Source of the DNA: Halorubrum californiense DSM 19288
GTDB taxonomy: Archaea; Halobacteriota; Halobacteria; Halobacteriales; Haloferacaceae
Length of the DNA stretch: 46,912 nucleotides
Direction: 5' to 3'
Assembly: GCF_000336875.1 (NCBI RefSeq)
Contig: NZ_AOJK01000012.1
Coordinates: 1-46,912 of the forward strand
Position 1 is the first letter of the stretch. Each line of letters opens with the position of its first letter. The notes under the pieces were generated by a model. It had not been told where the DNA came from. It worked only from the letters and a program-made list of their open reading frames with translations, and did not search any database. Below are positions 17,201 to 25,285 of the stretch, piece after piece. A program made the translations under genes and the position numbers.

Positions 17201-19429
17201 CTACTCCCCGATGAACTCCGCGGGCGGCGAGAGGTCCCGCCGGCCCCCGAAGGTGACGAGGAAGAGGACGCCGATCCCCACGCCGTACGCCAGCATGAGC
17301 GGGACCGTCGCGAGGAACATCGTGATCACGTCGGCGGGGGTGAACACGGCCGCGACGAGCAGGATCCCGATCGTCACCTCGCGCCAGCGAGCGCGGAACA
17401 CGCGGTACGGGACGCCCGCGTTGTTCAGCAGCACCATCGCGATCGGGATGTCCGCGAGGAAGCCGATCCCGATCGTGGTGTAGATGACGAGCCAGAGGAA
17501 GTCGCTCACCTGGTAGGTGATCACCATGTCGGCGAGGCGCGCGTCGGTGACGAGCCAGCCGATGAGGCCGGGCGCGATGTACGCGTAGCCGAGCGCGAAG
17601 CCGCCGATCATGCCGGCGCCGAGCGCGCCCGCCCAGAGGTACACCTGGTAGACCCGCCCGGCGACGAAGCCGCGCTCGCGGAGCGCGGGCCACGCGTAGT
17701 AGAGGGCGACGGGGAACGCGGCGAAGATCCCGAGCATCACCGAGAACTTCACCATGAAGATGAGCGCCTCGACCGGGTGGAGGGTGATGATGTTGATCCC
17801 GCCCTCGATCTCCGCGGGCACGCGCCGTTCGAGGTCGCCGCGGACGGTGCCGAGGCCGCCGAGGTACAGCCACGTGAACGCGGCGGCCATCACGGCGCCG
17901 AAGACGGCGACGATCCGGAACGACCGCGTGCGCAGCGAGTCGAAGATGAACTTGAGGTCCGTGTAGTAGCCGCCGATGTCGTCTTCGGCCGCCTCCTCCT
18001 CGCCGTCCGTGAGCTCCGCGAGGAACGTCGAACTCGCGCGAGAGGTCCGGTTCTGGACGGAGCCGACCAGCCCGTCGGCGCCGTCGTCGGCCGCGCCGCC
18101 CGCGTCTCCGGCGTCGGCCGCGTCGCCGTCGGCCGCGTCACCGTCCCCGTCGCTCCCCTCGTTCACCTCGTCGAAGCGGTCGAGGATCGCCTGCGCCTTC
18201 TCCGGGTCGTCGTCGTCGATCGCGGCCTGCGCCAGCGCGAGCGACTCCTCCTCTCCCATCTCGGTGAAGGCGTCGTCGGGGGCCGCTCGCACGCCGGCGG
18301 CGTCGAGTTCGCCCACGTCGATCGCCGTCGGATCGCCGTACTGGTAGCCCGCGCTCGCGGTGTCGAGGTCGGTGTACACCGCCCACAGCGTCGCGACGGC
18401 GGCGAACGCGAGCGCCCACAGCGCACCGTAGATCCCGAGCGCGGTCGTCGGGTCGACGCCGAGGCCGGCGCCCGGTTCGAGGAACCGCCGGCTGCTCCCC
18501 GCGAGCCGCAGGAGGTCGTTGAACGCGGTCCGACCGCCGTACTCGTAGAAGCCGTACACGAGCGCGCCGCCGAGGACCGTCGTTCCGCCGACGACGTTCC
18601 AGTGGTTCCGGATCGCGCCGAACACGTCGATCCGGTCGGAGCTCCGCTTGGCCGTGACGACGAGCTTCGCGAGGTAGAGGCTGAACCCGTACAGCGCGAC
18701 CAGCGGGAACGCCCACAGCAGCTGGGTGAACGGGTCCGGCGGCGAGAAGACGGCGCCGAAGACGAAGATGGCGACGACCGCGTAGCGCCACTTGTCGCGG
18801 AACGTCTCGTAGGGGACGATCTCGGCGTACGACAGGCCGGTGATGACCATCGGCATCTGCCCGGCGAGGCCGAAGGAGAGCGAGAGGAAGACGATGAACT
18901 CCGTCCACATCACGATCCCGTAGGTTGGCTGGATGTCGGCTTCGAGGCCGAACTCGGCGAGGAAGCCGAACATCAGCGGGAAGAACGCCAAGACGCCGTA
19001 GGCGACGCCGGCGGTGAAGAGGCCGGCCGCGAGCAGCCCGAGGAGTGCGAGCTTCCAGCGGGCGATCGGCGACTGCGGCCACATGCCGCGGCGCCGCAGT
19101 TCGTCGCGGGTGACGTAGATCAGCGGCGGGACCGCGACGATCGCGCCCACGACCAGCCCGATCTTCGCTTGGAGGAGAATTACCTCGAACGGGGTCGTCG
19201 CGATGATGTCCGCCTCCTCGGCGACCGCGGCGCTCATGTTCGACTCCGTGACCTCCCGGAGCCGGTCCCAGATGTACGTGCGGAGCGCCCAGAACGTCGC
19301 GAGGAAGCCGATCAGGAAGACGACGAACACCTTCTGGAGGTCCTTCTGGATCGACCGAAGGAACGCCTTCGCCGTCTCGCGGCCCTCTGCGATCGACTGC
19401 TGGGTGTCTTCGTCGAGGGCGCTCGCCAT
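17201..19429 (-). CDS. tatC2: TatC2 (TatCt), double-length twin-arginine translocase subunit
   Basis: This 742-residue membrane protein contains two TatC-like modules in one chain, as in the haloarchaeal TatCt family. The N-terminal module spans roughly residues 10-290 and the C-terminal one roughly 500-742, each with about six membrane segments. Two further hydrophobic helices and a highly acidic Asp/Ala/Gly linker (about 390-480) lie between them. Typical elements are PFEVILLQAKIGLVVG in the first module and HPVEALIFMVKFSVMLG in the second. It acts with TatA proteins to export folded proteins, the main secretion route in haloarchaea. It is divergent from tatC1; both promoters carry the same 16-bp element in mirror orientation. 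ATG 19429 fits a leaderless start. Confidence 0.95.
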   Translation of the reverse strand: MASALDEDTQQSIAEGRETAKAFLRSIQKDLQKVFVVFLIGFLATFWALRTYIWDRLREVTESNMSAAVAEEADIIATTPFEVILLQAKIGLVVGAIVAVPPLIYVTRDELRRRGMWPQSPIARWKLALLGLLAAGLFTAGVAYGVLAFFPLMFGFLAEFGLEADIQPTYGIVMWTEFIVFLSLSFGLAGQMPMVITGLSYAEIVPYETFRDKWRYAVVAIFVFGAVFSPPDPFTQLLWAFPLVALYGFSLYLAKLVVTAKRSSDRIDVFGAIRNHWNVVGGTTVLGGALVYGFYEYGGRTAFNDLLRLAGSSRRFLEPGAGLGVDPTTALGIYGALWALAFAAVATLWAVYTDLDTASAGYQYGDPTAIDVGELDAAGVRAAPDDAFTEMGEEESLALAQAAIDDDDPEKAQAILDRFDEVNEGSDGDGDAADGDAADAGDAGGAADDGADGLVGSVQNRTSRASSTFLAELTDGEEEAAEDDIGGYYTDLKFIFDSLRTRSFRIVAVFGAVMAAAFTWLYLGGLGTVRGDLERRVPAEIEGGINIITLHPVEALIFMVKFSVMLGIFAAFPVALYYAWPALRERGFVAGRVYQVYLWAGALGAGMIGGFALGYAYIAPGLIGWLVTDARLADMVITYQVSDFLWLVIYTTIGIGFLADIPIAMVLLNNAGVPYRVFRARWREVTIGILLVAAVFTPADVITMFLATVPLMLAYGVGIGVLFLVTFGGRRDLSPPAEFIGE

Positions 19430-19452
19430 ACGGAGGGCGAAGGCCGTCGCCG

Positions 19453-19561
19453 TTATCAACCTTTTCGACCGCGGGCGCTCCCACCCGCGACGCTCCCGGA
19501 CGCGCCGGCGAACGGAACCGATCGACCCCGCGCGGCGGCGCTATCCGAAAAGGTTGATAAC
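19453..19561. promoter_or_regulatory. mirrored divergent promoters of tatC2 and tatC1
   Basis: GTTATCAACCTTTTCG (19453-19468) and its exact reverse complement CGAAAAGGTTGATAAC (19546-19561) form a perfect 16-bp inverted repeat. Each copy sits 23-24 nt before its ATG (tatC2 on minus, tatC1 on plus) and includes a BRE-like CGAAAAGG next to a TATA-like TTGATAA. Two genes for one machine thus share near-identical core promoters, both spaced for leaderless transcription. Confidence 0.7.
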
Positions 19562-19585
19562 CGCCCGGTTTCGTACAGCAACTGA

Positions 19586-20839
19586 ATGGACGACTCGGAC
19601 CGGTCGCGCGACGACGACTCGGCCGCCGCCGATGGGTCGACCGACGCCGTCGACACCGACGGCGCCGTCGACGAGGGGTCCGAGACAGGCGCATCCGACG
19701 ACGGAGCCCGCGATCCCGCCGATACGGACCCGGACGGCGACGGGTCCGACGAGGGTTCGGAACCGGATCCGGACCCCGACGGGAGCCTCGAACCGGACGA
19801 GGTCGTGGCCGCCGAGGACGCCGCGCGCGCCGAGGCCGTCGGGGATGACGGCGACGAGAAGGACGCCGTAGGCGACGAGGCGGACGACCCGGACGACGCG
19901 GGAGACGGCGGGGCGGACGACGGCGGGGCGGATGACGGCGAAGCGGACGACGCGGGAGACGGCGACCCGGACGACGACGGAGATGCCGCGGACGACGCCG
20001 AGAGCCTCGGCGACGGCGGCACCCCGGCCACGGCCGCGGACGGGTCGACCGCCGACGCCGCGACGGCGGTCGACGGCGAGGTGACGGCGGTCGACGACGA
20101 GCCGTTCGAGGGGATCGAGGGGCCCGAGACGGACGAGGAGATGCCGCTGGCGGCCCACATCGAGGAGATGATGCGGCGGCTGGCGGTCGTGTTCCTCATC
20201 GGCGGACTCGCCACGCTCGTCGTCGTCACCGAGTCGACCGAGCTGATCAACTACTTCTGGAGCTACCACATCCCGGCGCCGATGGAGAACCGGCCGCGGC
20301 TGTACGGGCCGCTGGAACTCCCCCTCACCCAGCTGAAGGTCGCCGGCCTCGCGGGCGTCGTGGTCGGGCTCCCGGCGTTCGTCTTCCAGACGTACCGGTT
20401 CATGCGGCCGGGGCTGTACCAGACGGAGCGGCGCTACTACCTCGCCGCGGTGCCGACCAGCCTGGTTCTCGGCGGGATCGGCATCGCGTTCGCGCACTTC
20501 CTCGTGTTGCCCGCGATCTTCTCGTACTTCACCACCTACACCGCCGACGCCGCGACCATCGCCTTCGGGCTGGCGGAGACGTTCAACCTGATCGTCATCA
20601 TGCTGGCGTTCATGGCGATCGTCTTCCAGATCCCGCTTTTCATCATGCTCGCGATCATGATGAACCTCGTCACCCGGCAGTGGCTGGAGGCGAAGCGGCT
20701 GATCTTCTGGGGGTCGTTCCTCGGGATCGCGTTCCTGTTCAGCCCCGACCCGACCGGGATGGCGCCGATCATCGTGACGCTCACGATGATCGCCCTCTTC
20801 GAGGGGACGCTCGCGATACTGCGCTGGACCGGAAACTAA
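19586..20839 (+). CDS. tatC1: TatC1 (TatCo) with long acidic N-terminal tail
   Basis: This 417-residue protein has a standard TatC module of about 230 residues (from about 186) with six membrane segments. It begins MPLAAHIEEMMRRL, matching the cytoplasmic N-terminal motif of TatC, and continues with GLPAFVFQTYRFMRPGL and TFNLIVIMLAFM. Residues 1-185 are an extremely acidic, probably disordered tail made mostly of Asp, Gly, Ala and Glu. The DNA for part of it is a 15-bp tandem repeat (19904-19948). The promoter places the transcript start at ATG 19586, which supports translation of the tail; an internal start at codon 186 would give an ordinary TatC. It works with TatA and probably TatC2 in protein export. 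Confidence 0.93.
   Translation: MDDSDRSRDDDSAAADGSTDAVDTDGAVDEGSETGASDDGARDPADTDPDGDGSDEGSEPDPDPDGSLEPDEVVAAEDAARAEAVGDDGDEKDAVGDEADDPDDAGDGGADDGGADDGEADDAGDGDPDDDGDAADDAESLGDGGTPATAADGSTADAATAVDGEVTAVDDEPFEGIEGPETDEEMPLAAHIEEMMRRLAVVFLIGGLATLVVVTESTELINYFWSYHIPAPMENRPRLYGPLELPLTQLKVAGLAGVVVGLPAFVFQTYRFMRPGLYQTERRYYLAAVPTSLVLGGIGIAFAHFLVLPAIFSYFTTYTADAATIAFGLAETFNLIVIMLAFMAIVFQIPLFIMLAIMMNLVTRQWLEAKRLIFWGSFLGIAFLFSPDPTGMAPIIVTLTMIALFEGTLAILRWTGN
19904..19948 (+). repeat. 15-bp tandem repeat, three copies, in tatC1
   Basis: Three consecutive 15-bp units of the form GACGGCGGGGCGGAC (the third with two changes) encode the repeat Asp-Gly-Gly/Glu-Ala-Asp within the acidic tail of TatC1. Such units can expand and contract by slippage, so the tail length probably varies between strains. 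Confidence 0.7.
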
Positions 20840-21018
20840 GCGCTCCTCCGCGTTCGAACGTTCTCTCGATCGCCGTGGCCCATGTTACATGATACCATAT
20901 GTCGTCAATATTTTATGTTCCTCCGAACGCCTTCTACCGGCACGATGATCAGAAGGAAAGCAAAATCGTATCTGTTTGATCGAGTATTTGGCCGTTTACG
21001 CGAGAAAATACGTAAGAA
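20840..21018. other. AT-rich gap before the EamA gene
   Basis: This stretch is clearly AT-richer than its surroundings. It holds CATGATACCATATG-type sequence (about 20887-20900), a TATA-like ATATTTTATG (20908-20917) and, 27 nt later, an ATG that opens a 31-codon basic ORF running into the start of the next gene. No terminator hairpin for tatC1 is obvious. Confidence 0.4.
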
Positions 21019-21040
21019 ATGCGAGAGAATGTTCAGATAG
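20945..21040 (+). CDS. possible 31-aa basic leader peptide overlapping the EamA gene
   Basis: The ORF opens at an ATG 27 nt after a TATA-like ATATTTTATG, so it would begin at the 5' end of the transcript. The product is rich in Lys and Arg (begins MIRRKAKSYLFDRVFGR). Its TAG stop lies 22 nt inside the annotated EamA start and overlaps an in-frame GTG (TAGTG at 21038-21042) that could be the true EamA start. The codon usage is unlike that of the genes nearby. Existence is speculative. Confidence 0.25.
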   Translation: MIRRKAKSYLFDRVFGRLREKIRKKCERMFR

Positions 21041-21948
21041 TGCTATTCGAATTCGCTTCCCTGGTCGGACTCTGCCTCGCGGTACTTGCCGCCGTCCTCT
21101 TGGCCGTCCAAAACCTCCTGATTCGGGTGGCCACCGACGGCGGTGATGTCGGTGACGCCGTCGTCGTCATGATGGGTGTCAACCTCCTGCTCGTCGTTCC
21201 GGTGGCCGTCGTCCGCCACCATCCGGCGTACGGCCTGTCGCCGGTCGCCGTCGGGGCGTTCGCCGCGGCGGGGATCACCGGCCTCGTCCTCGGGCGCCTC
21301 TGCCTGTTCGCCGGGATCGAGACGATCGGCGCGAGCCGAACGACGCCGATACTCTCGGCCTCGACGCTGGTCGCCGCGGTCTTGGCCGTGCTGCTGTTCA
21401 GCGAATCGCTCACGCCGCCTCACGTCGTCGGGATCGCGCTCATCGTCGCGGGGATCGCCGTTATCTCGTGGGTGACCGCTGTAGACTCCCGGTCGACCGC
21501 CTCGCCGCGGAGCGTCGGCGTGTCGCTGCTGTTCCCGGTCGCCGCCGCGGCGTTCACCGGTATCGAACCGATCCTCGTCCGGATCGGGCTCGACGCCGGA
21601 ACGCCGATCCTCGCCGGCCTCGCGGTGATGATGACCACGGCGTTCGCCGGTTACACGGGATACCGTCGGCTTCGCAGAATCCCTTTTCCCACGCTCGTCA
21701 GGAATCCGCACGCGCGGTGGTACGTCGGTGCGGGGGTAGCGAGCACGGTCGGACTGCTCGCGTACTTCGGCGCCCTCGCGTCCGCCCCGGTGGTGATCGT
21801 GGTCCCGATCACGCACACCGCACCGCTGATCGTTATCGCCCTGTCGGCCGTGTTCCTACCTAACCACCTCGAGCGAGTCACCTGGCCGCTGGTCGCCGCC
21901 GCGTTCGTCGTGGTCGTGGGTGCGTCGCTCGTCACGCTCTCCGGGTGA
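21019..21948 (+). CDS. EamA/DMT-superfamily transporter
   Basis: This 309-residue membrane protein has ten hydrophobic segments in two EamA repeats. Recognisable parts are VLLAVQNLLIRVA in the first helix, the LFAGIETIGASRTTPILS segment of the first repeat and the matching YFGALASAPVVIVVPITHT of the second. Members export or import small metabolites such as amino acids or nucleosides; the substrate here is unknown. The start is uncertain: ATG 21019 and GTG 21040 are both possible, and neither has a clear ribosome-binding site. The TATA-like element fits a start at the upstream 31-codon ORF instead. It converges on argF. Confidence 0.88.
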   Translation: MRENVQIVLFEFASLVGLCLAVLAAVLLAVQNLLIRVATDGGDVGDAVVVMMGVNLLLVVPVAVVRHHPAYGLSPVAVGAFAAAGITGLVLGRLCLFAGIETIGASRTTPILSASTLVAAVLAVLLFSESLTPPHVVGIALIVAGIAVISWVTAVDSRSTASPRSVGVSLLFPVAAAAFTGIEPILVRIGLDAGTPILAGLAVMMTTAFAGYTGYRRLRRIPFPTLVRNPHARWYVGAGVASTVGLLAYFGALASAPVVIVVPITHTAPLIVIALSAVFLPNHLERVTWPLVAAAFVVVVGASLVTLSG

Positions 21949-21984
21949 GCGTCCGTGCCGAGTTTCGCGCGTCCGCGATCGCGC

Positions 21985-22006
21985 CGCGACCGATCTCTCG
22001 GTCGCG
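21985..22006. terminator. stem-loop between convergent EamA gene and argF
   Basis: CGCGACCG (21985-21992) and CGGTCGCG (21999-22006) form a perfect 8-bp stem with a 6-nt loop in the gap between two convergent genes. A short T-run (GTTTT, about 22027-22031) follows on the plus strand. It could act for both directions; archaeal termination relies more on T-runs than hairpins, so this is tentative. Confidence 0.4.
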
Positions 22007-22036
22007 ATCGGGGCCCAGCCGACCGCCGTTTTCGCC

Positions 22037-22936
22037 TCACTCCCCGCCGAGCAGTTCGACCAGCAGCGCGTTCTGCGCGTGCATCCGGTTCTCCGCCTGA
22101 TCCCAGACGAGGGCGCGGTCAGATTCGAGCACGTCGTCGGTGATCTCCTCGCCGCGATGCGCGGGGAGGCAGTGCATCACCTTCGCGTCGGTGCCCGCGA
22201 GCAGGTCGGCGTTCACCTGGAATCCGTCGAAGGCGGCCAGCTTCTCGTCGCGCTTGTCTTCTTGGCCCATCGAGATCCACACGTCGGTGTAGACGACGTC
22301 GGCGCCGTCGATTGCCGTCGCCGGGTCCGTCGTCGGGGTCACATCCCCGCCGAACGCGGCGGCGCGGTCGAACACGTCCGGGTCCATCCCGTAGTCGGCG
22401 GGCGTGGCGACCTCCACGTCGATCCCGGCCATCGCCGCGCCGACGACGAACGACTGCCCGACGTTGTTGCCGTCGCCGACCCACGCGACCGTGGCGTCCT
22501 CGCCGACCGTCTCGCGGATCGTGAGCAGGTCGGCGAGCGTCTGACAGGGGTGCGCCTCGTCGGTGAGGCCGTTGATCACGGGGCAGTCGGCGTACTCGGC
22601 GAGGACCTCGACGTCCGCGTGGTCGAACAGGCGCGCCATCACGCCGTCGACGTACCGGCCGAGGACGCGCGCGGTGTCCTTCAGGGGCTCGCCGTGGCCC
22701 AACTGGATGTCGTCGGGGCCGAGGAACATCGCGTGGCCGCCGAGTCGGGTCATGCCCGTCTCGAAGGAGACGCGGGTGCGCGTCGAGGGCTTCTCGAAGA
22801 TCATCCCGAGCGTCGCGTCCGCCAGTCGGGGGTCCGTCTCGCCCGCCTTCATCGCGGCGGCGCGGTCGAGCAGGGCGTCCAGTTCGGCTGGCGTCACGTC
22901 GTCGATGTCGAGGAAGTCGTCGGTGGCGAGTGGCAT
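22037..22936 (-). CDS. argF: ArgF, ornithine carbamoyltransferase
   Basis: This 299-residue enzyme makes citrulline from ornithine and carbamoyl phosphate. The carbamoyl-phosphate site FEKPSTRTRVSFE (about 48-60), the ornithine-side motif HPCQTLADLLTI and the C-terminal HCLPAHRGEE with its reactive Cys are intact. The length is normal. It is the last gene of the lysW-argX-argC-argB-argD-argE-argF series, with a 58-nt gap after argE. That gap contains a TATA-like CCTTTTCGAA (about 22954-22963 on the opposite strand), so argF may also have its own promoter. Confidence 0.97.
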   Translation of the reverse strand: MPLATDDFLDIDDVTPAELDALLDRAAAMKAGETDPRLADATLGMIFEKPSTRTRVSFETGMTRLGGHAMFLGPDDIQLGHGEPLKDTARVLGRYVDGVMARLFDHADVEVLAEYADCPVINGLTDEAHPCQTLADLLTIRETVGEDATVAWVGDGNNVGQSFVVGAAMAGIDVEVATPADYGMDPDVFDRAAAFGGDVTPTTDPATAIDGADVVYTDVWISMGQEDKRDEKLAAFDGFQVNADLLAGTDAKVMHCLPAHRGEEITDDVLESDRALVWDQAENRMHAQNALLVELLGGE

Positions 22937-22994
22937 CGTTGGGATAGTGGTGTGGTGTCGTTCGAAAAGGTCGGTTCCGGAGCGGTGCGGCGGG

Positions 22995-24158
22995 TTACAG
23001 TCGCTCGCGACAGACGTCGGTCAGCACGCGCACGGCGCGGTCGAGGTCCGGCAGCGGCAGCCGCTCGTCGGGCGCGTGGTCGAGGTCGGAGTTGCCGGGG
23101 CCGTAGGTGACCATCGGGCAGTCCCACGCGGCCGCGAAGAGGTTCATGTCGCTCGTGCCGGTCTTCCGGAGCAGGCGCACGTCGCCGCCCGCGCCCCGGA
23201 TCGCGACGCGGAACGCCCGCGCGAGGTCGGTCCGCGGGCTCTCCATCACCGGGGGCATCGGCTCGCCCCAGTGGACCGAGCCGGTCGACAGCTCCGCCTC
23301 CGCGAGTTCGTGGATCTCGTCGACCGGCCGCGACGGCGGGATCCGGAGCTGGACGTCCATCGTCGTCTCCACGGCGAGGCCGTCGTCGCTCAGGCCGCCG
23401 TCGACCGAGATTGGCTTCGTCGTCACTTGGTCGAACACGGCGGTCTCCGCGTCGTCCGGCGTGAACGCCGCCTCGACGCCGTGCCACCAGTCGATCGCGT
23501 GCTGGATCGCGTTCGGCTCCGGCCGCGAGGAGTGCCCCGACTCGCTCGTGTTCACGTAGGTGCCCTCCAGCAGGCCGCGGTAGCCGAGGGTGATCCCCTG
23601 CCAGCCCGAGGGCTCGCCGTTGACTACCGCGTCGGGCGCGTCGCGGTCGTCGATGAGGGCGCGTGCCCCGCCGGAGTCGACCTCCTCGCGGACGACGCCC
23701 GCGAAGGAGACGCCGGTCTTCACCGCCGCGACCGCCATCGAGACGAGCGGCCCGGTCGCGTCGACCGCCCCGCGGCCCCACAGCACCGGATCGCCGGGCT
23801 CGCCGACATGAACGTCCGAGGGCTCGGGCAGTTCGCCCTCGGGCGGGGCGGGCCGCACCTCGACCGGGATGTCCCCGGGGACGGTGTCGACGTGCGAGGT
23901 GAGGAGGACGGCGTCGTTCGCCGGCGCGCGGACGTTGCCGACCTCGTCGATCCACGCCTCCCGGCCGTTCGCCTCGAAGAAGTCGACGAGGCGCTCGGCC
24001 GCGCGCTCCTCGTCGCGCGACGGCGAGGGGATCGACACCATGTCGTACAGGAGCTTCCGCGCCGGCGTGTCGCAGGCCGCGGGGTAGCCGCCGCCGGCGA
24101 CGACGTCGGTGCCGTCCTCGGACTCGACTTCGGCCTCCCGCTCCTGTCCGGCCGCCAT
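22995..24158 (-). CDS. argE: [LysW]-ornithine/lysine hydrolase (ArgE/LysK)
   Basis: This 387-residue M20-family metallopeptidase releases ornithine from the LysW-type carrier protein. Metal-binding residues can be seen in SHVDTVPG (about 86-93), GRGAVDATGP with the bridging Asp (about 129-138), the Glu-Glu pair REEVDSGGA near 156-164 and a C-terminal RKTGTSDMN that matches LysK enzymes. The N-terminus has about 25 extra acidic residues. Its ATG overlaps the upstream argD stop by one base (TGATG), so translation is probably coupled. The neighbouring argF, argG and argH argue that the natural substrate is LysW-ornithine; lysine activity is possible. Confidence 0.93.
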   Translation of the reverse strand: MAAGQEREAEVESEDGTDVVAGGGYPAACDTPARKLLYDMVSIPSPSRDEERAAERLVDFFEANGREAWIDEVGNVRAPANDAVLLTSHVDTVPGDIPVEVRPAPPEGELPEPSDVHVGEPGDPVLWGRGAVDATGPLVSMAVAAVKTGVSFAGVVREEVDSGGARALIDDRDAPDAVVNGEPSGWQGITLGYRGLLEGTYVNTSESGHSSRPEPNAIQHAIDWWHGVEAAFTPDDAETAVFDQVTTKPISVDGGLSDDGLAVETTMDVQLRIPPSRPVDEIHELAEAELSTGSVHWGEPMPPVMESPRTDLARAFRVAIRGAGGDVRLLRKTGTSDMNLFAAAWDCPMVTYGPGNSDLDHAPDERLPLPDLDRAVRVLTDVCRERL

Positions 24159-25285
24159 CAGCCGATCACCTCGGCTATCGCGTCGACGACGGCGTCGGCG
24201 TGTTCGCGCTCGATCGTCAGCGGCGGGAGCAGCCGCAACACGGTCCGCCCCGCCGGGAGCGCGAGGATCTGGTGGTCGATGGCGAGGTCGCGCAGGAGCC
24301 GGTTCGAGCCGCGGCGCACCTCGATCCCGACCATCAGCCCGTCACCGCGCACGTCGCGTACGTCGTCGCCGAGGCGGTCGCGGAGTTCGCCGCGGAGATA
24401 GTCCCCGATCTCCTCGGCGTGTGCGGGCAGATTATCGCGCTCGATCACGTCGAGCGTGGCGCCCGCGGCCGCCGACACCACGGGCCCGCCGGAGAACGTC
24501 GAGCCGTGGTCGCCGGAGTCCTCGGCGATCCAGTCGCGACACAGCGTCGCGCCGATCGGGAGCCCGCTGCCGAGTCCCTTCGCAGTCGTGAGGATATCGG
24601 GTACCACTTCGTGGCGGTCGGCGGCCCACATCGAGCCGGTCCGCCCGAGCCCGGTCTGGATCTCGTCGAGGATCAGCGCCGCGCCGCTCGTCGCGGTCGC
24701 GACGCGGACCGCTTGGAGGTACTCGGTCGAGACGGGATTGATCCCGCCCTCGCCTTGGAGGGGTTCCAAGATGACCGCGGCGGTGTCCTCGTCGACCGCC
24801 TCGCGCATCGCGTCGGCGTCGCCGTACTCGACGAACTCCACGCCGCCAGCGAGCGGGCCGAAGCCGTCCTTGTACTTGTCCTTCCAGGTCGTCGCGAGCG
24901 TCCCCATCGTCCGGCCGTGGAACCCCTGCGTGGTCGCGATTATCTTCTCGCGGCCCGTCGCGTGCCGGGCGAACTTCAGCGCAGCCTCGTTCGCCTCGGT
25001 GCCGGAGTTACAGAGCCAGACGTTGTCGACGTCAACCGGTGCGACGTCGGCCAACTGCTCGTACAGCGCCGTCCGCGCCGCGTGCGGGTACGACGCCTGA
25101 ACGTACATGAGATCCTCCAGCTGGCTCGTCGCGGCGTCGACGACCTCCGGGTGGCAGTGACCGACCGGCGTGCAGGCGTAGCTGGCGCCGAAGTCGAGGT
25201 ACTCCGTGCCGTTCGTGTCGGTGAGGTGTACCCCGTCGCCCGACGCCATCTCGATCGGCTTCTCGGAGAAGACGAAACCGCTCAC
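24158..25285 (-). CDS. argD: [LysW]-aminoacyl semialdehyde aminotransferase (ArgD/LysJ)
   Basis: This 375-residue class-III PLP aminotransferase converts the LysW-bound glutamate semialdehyde to LysW-ornithine. It has CNSGTEANEAALKFAR near 92-107, GFHGRTMGTLATTW, ILDEIQTGLGRTG with the PLP-contacting Asp, and TTAKGLGSGLPIGA with the Schiff-base Lys near 238. The start is GTG 25285, which overlaps the argB stop in a GTGA, the same coupling as between argC and argB. The length is close to that of known LysJ/ArgD proteins. Confidence 0.95.
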   Translation of the reverse strand: MSGFVFSEKPIEMASGDGVHLTDTNGTEYLDFGASYACTPVGHCHPEVVDAATSQLEDLMYVQASYPHAARTALYEQLADVAPVDVDNVWLCNSGTEANEAALKFARHATGREKIIATTQGFHGRTMGTLATTWKDKYKDGFGPLAGGVEFVEYGDADAMREAVDEDTAAVILEPLQGEGGINPVSTEYLQAVRVATATSGAALILDEIQTGLGRTGSMWAADRHEVVPDILTTAKGLGSGLPIGATLCRDWIAEDSGDHGSTFSGGPVVSAAAGATLDVIERDNLPAHAEEIGDYLRGELRDRLGDDVRDVRGDGLMVGIEVRRGSNRLLRDLAIDHQILALPAGRTVLRLLPPLTIEREHADAVVDAIAEVIG

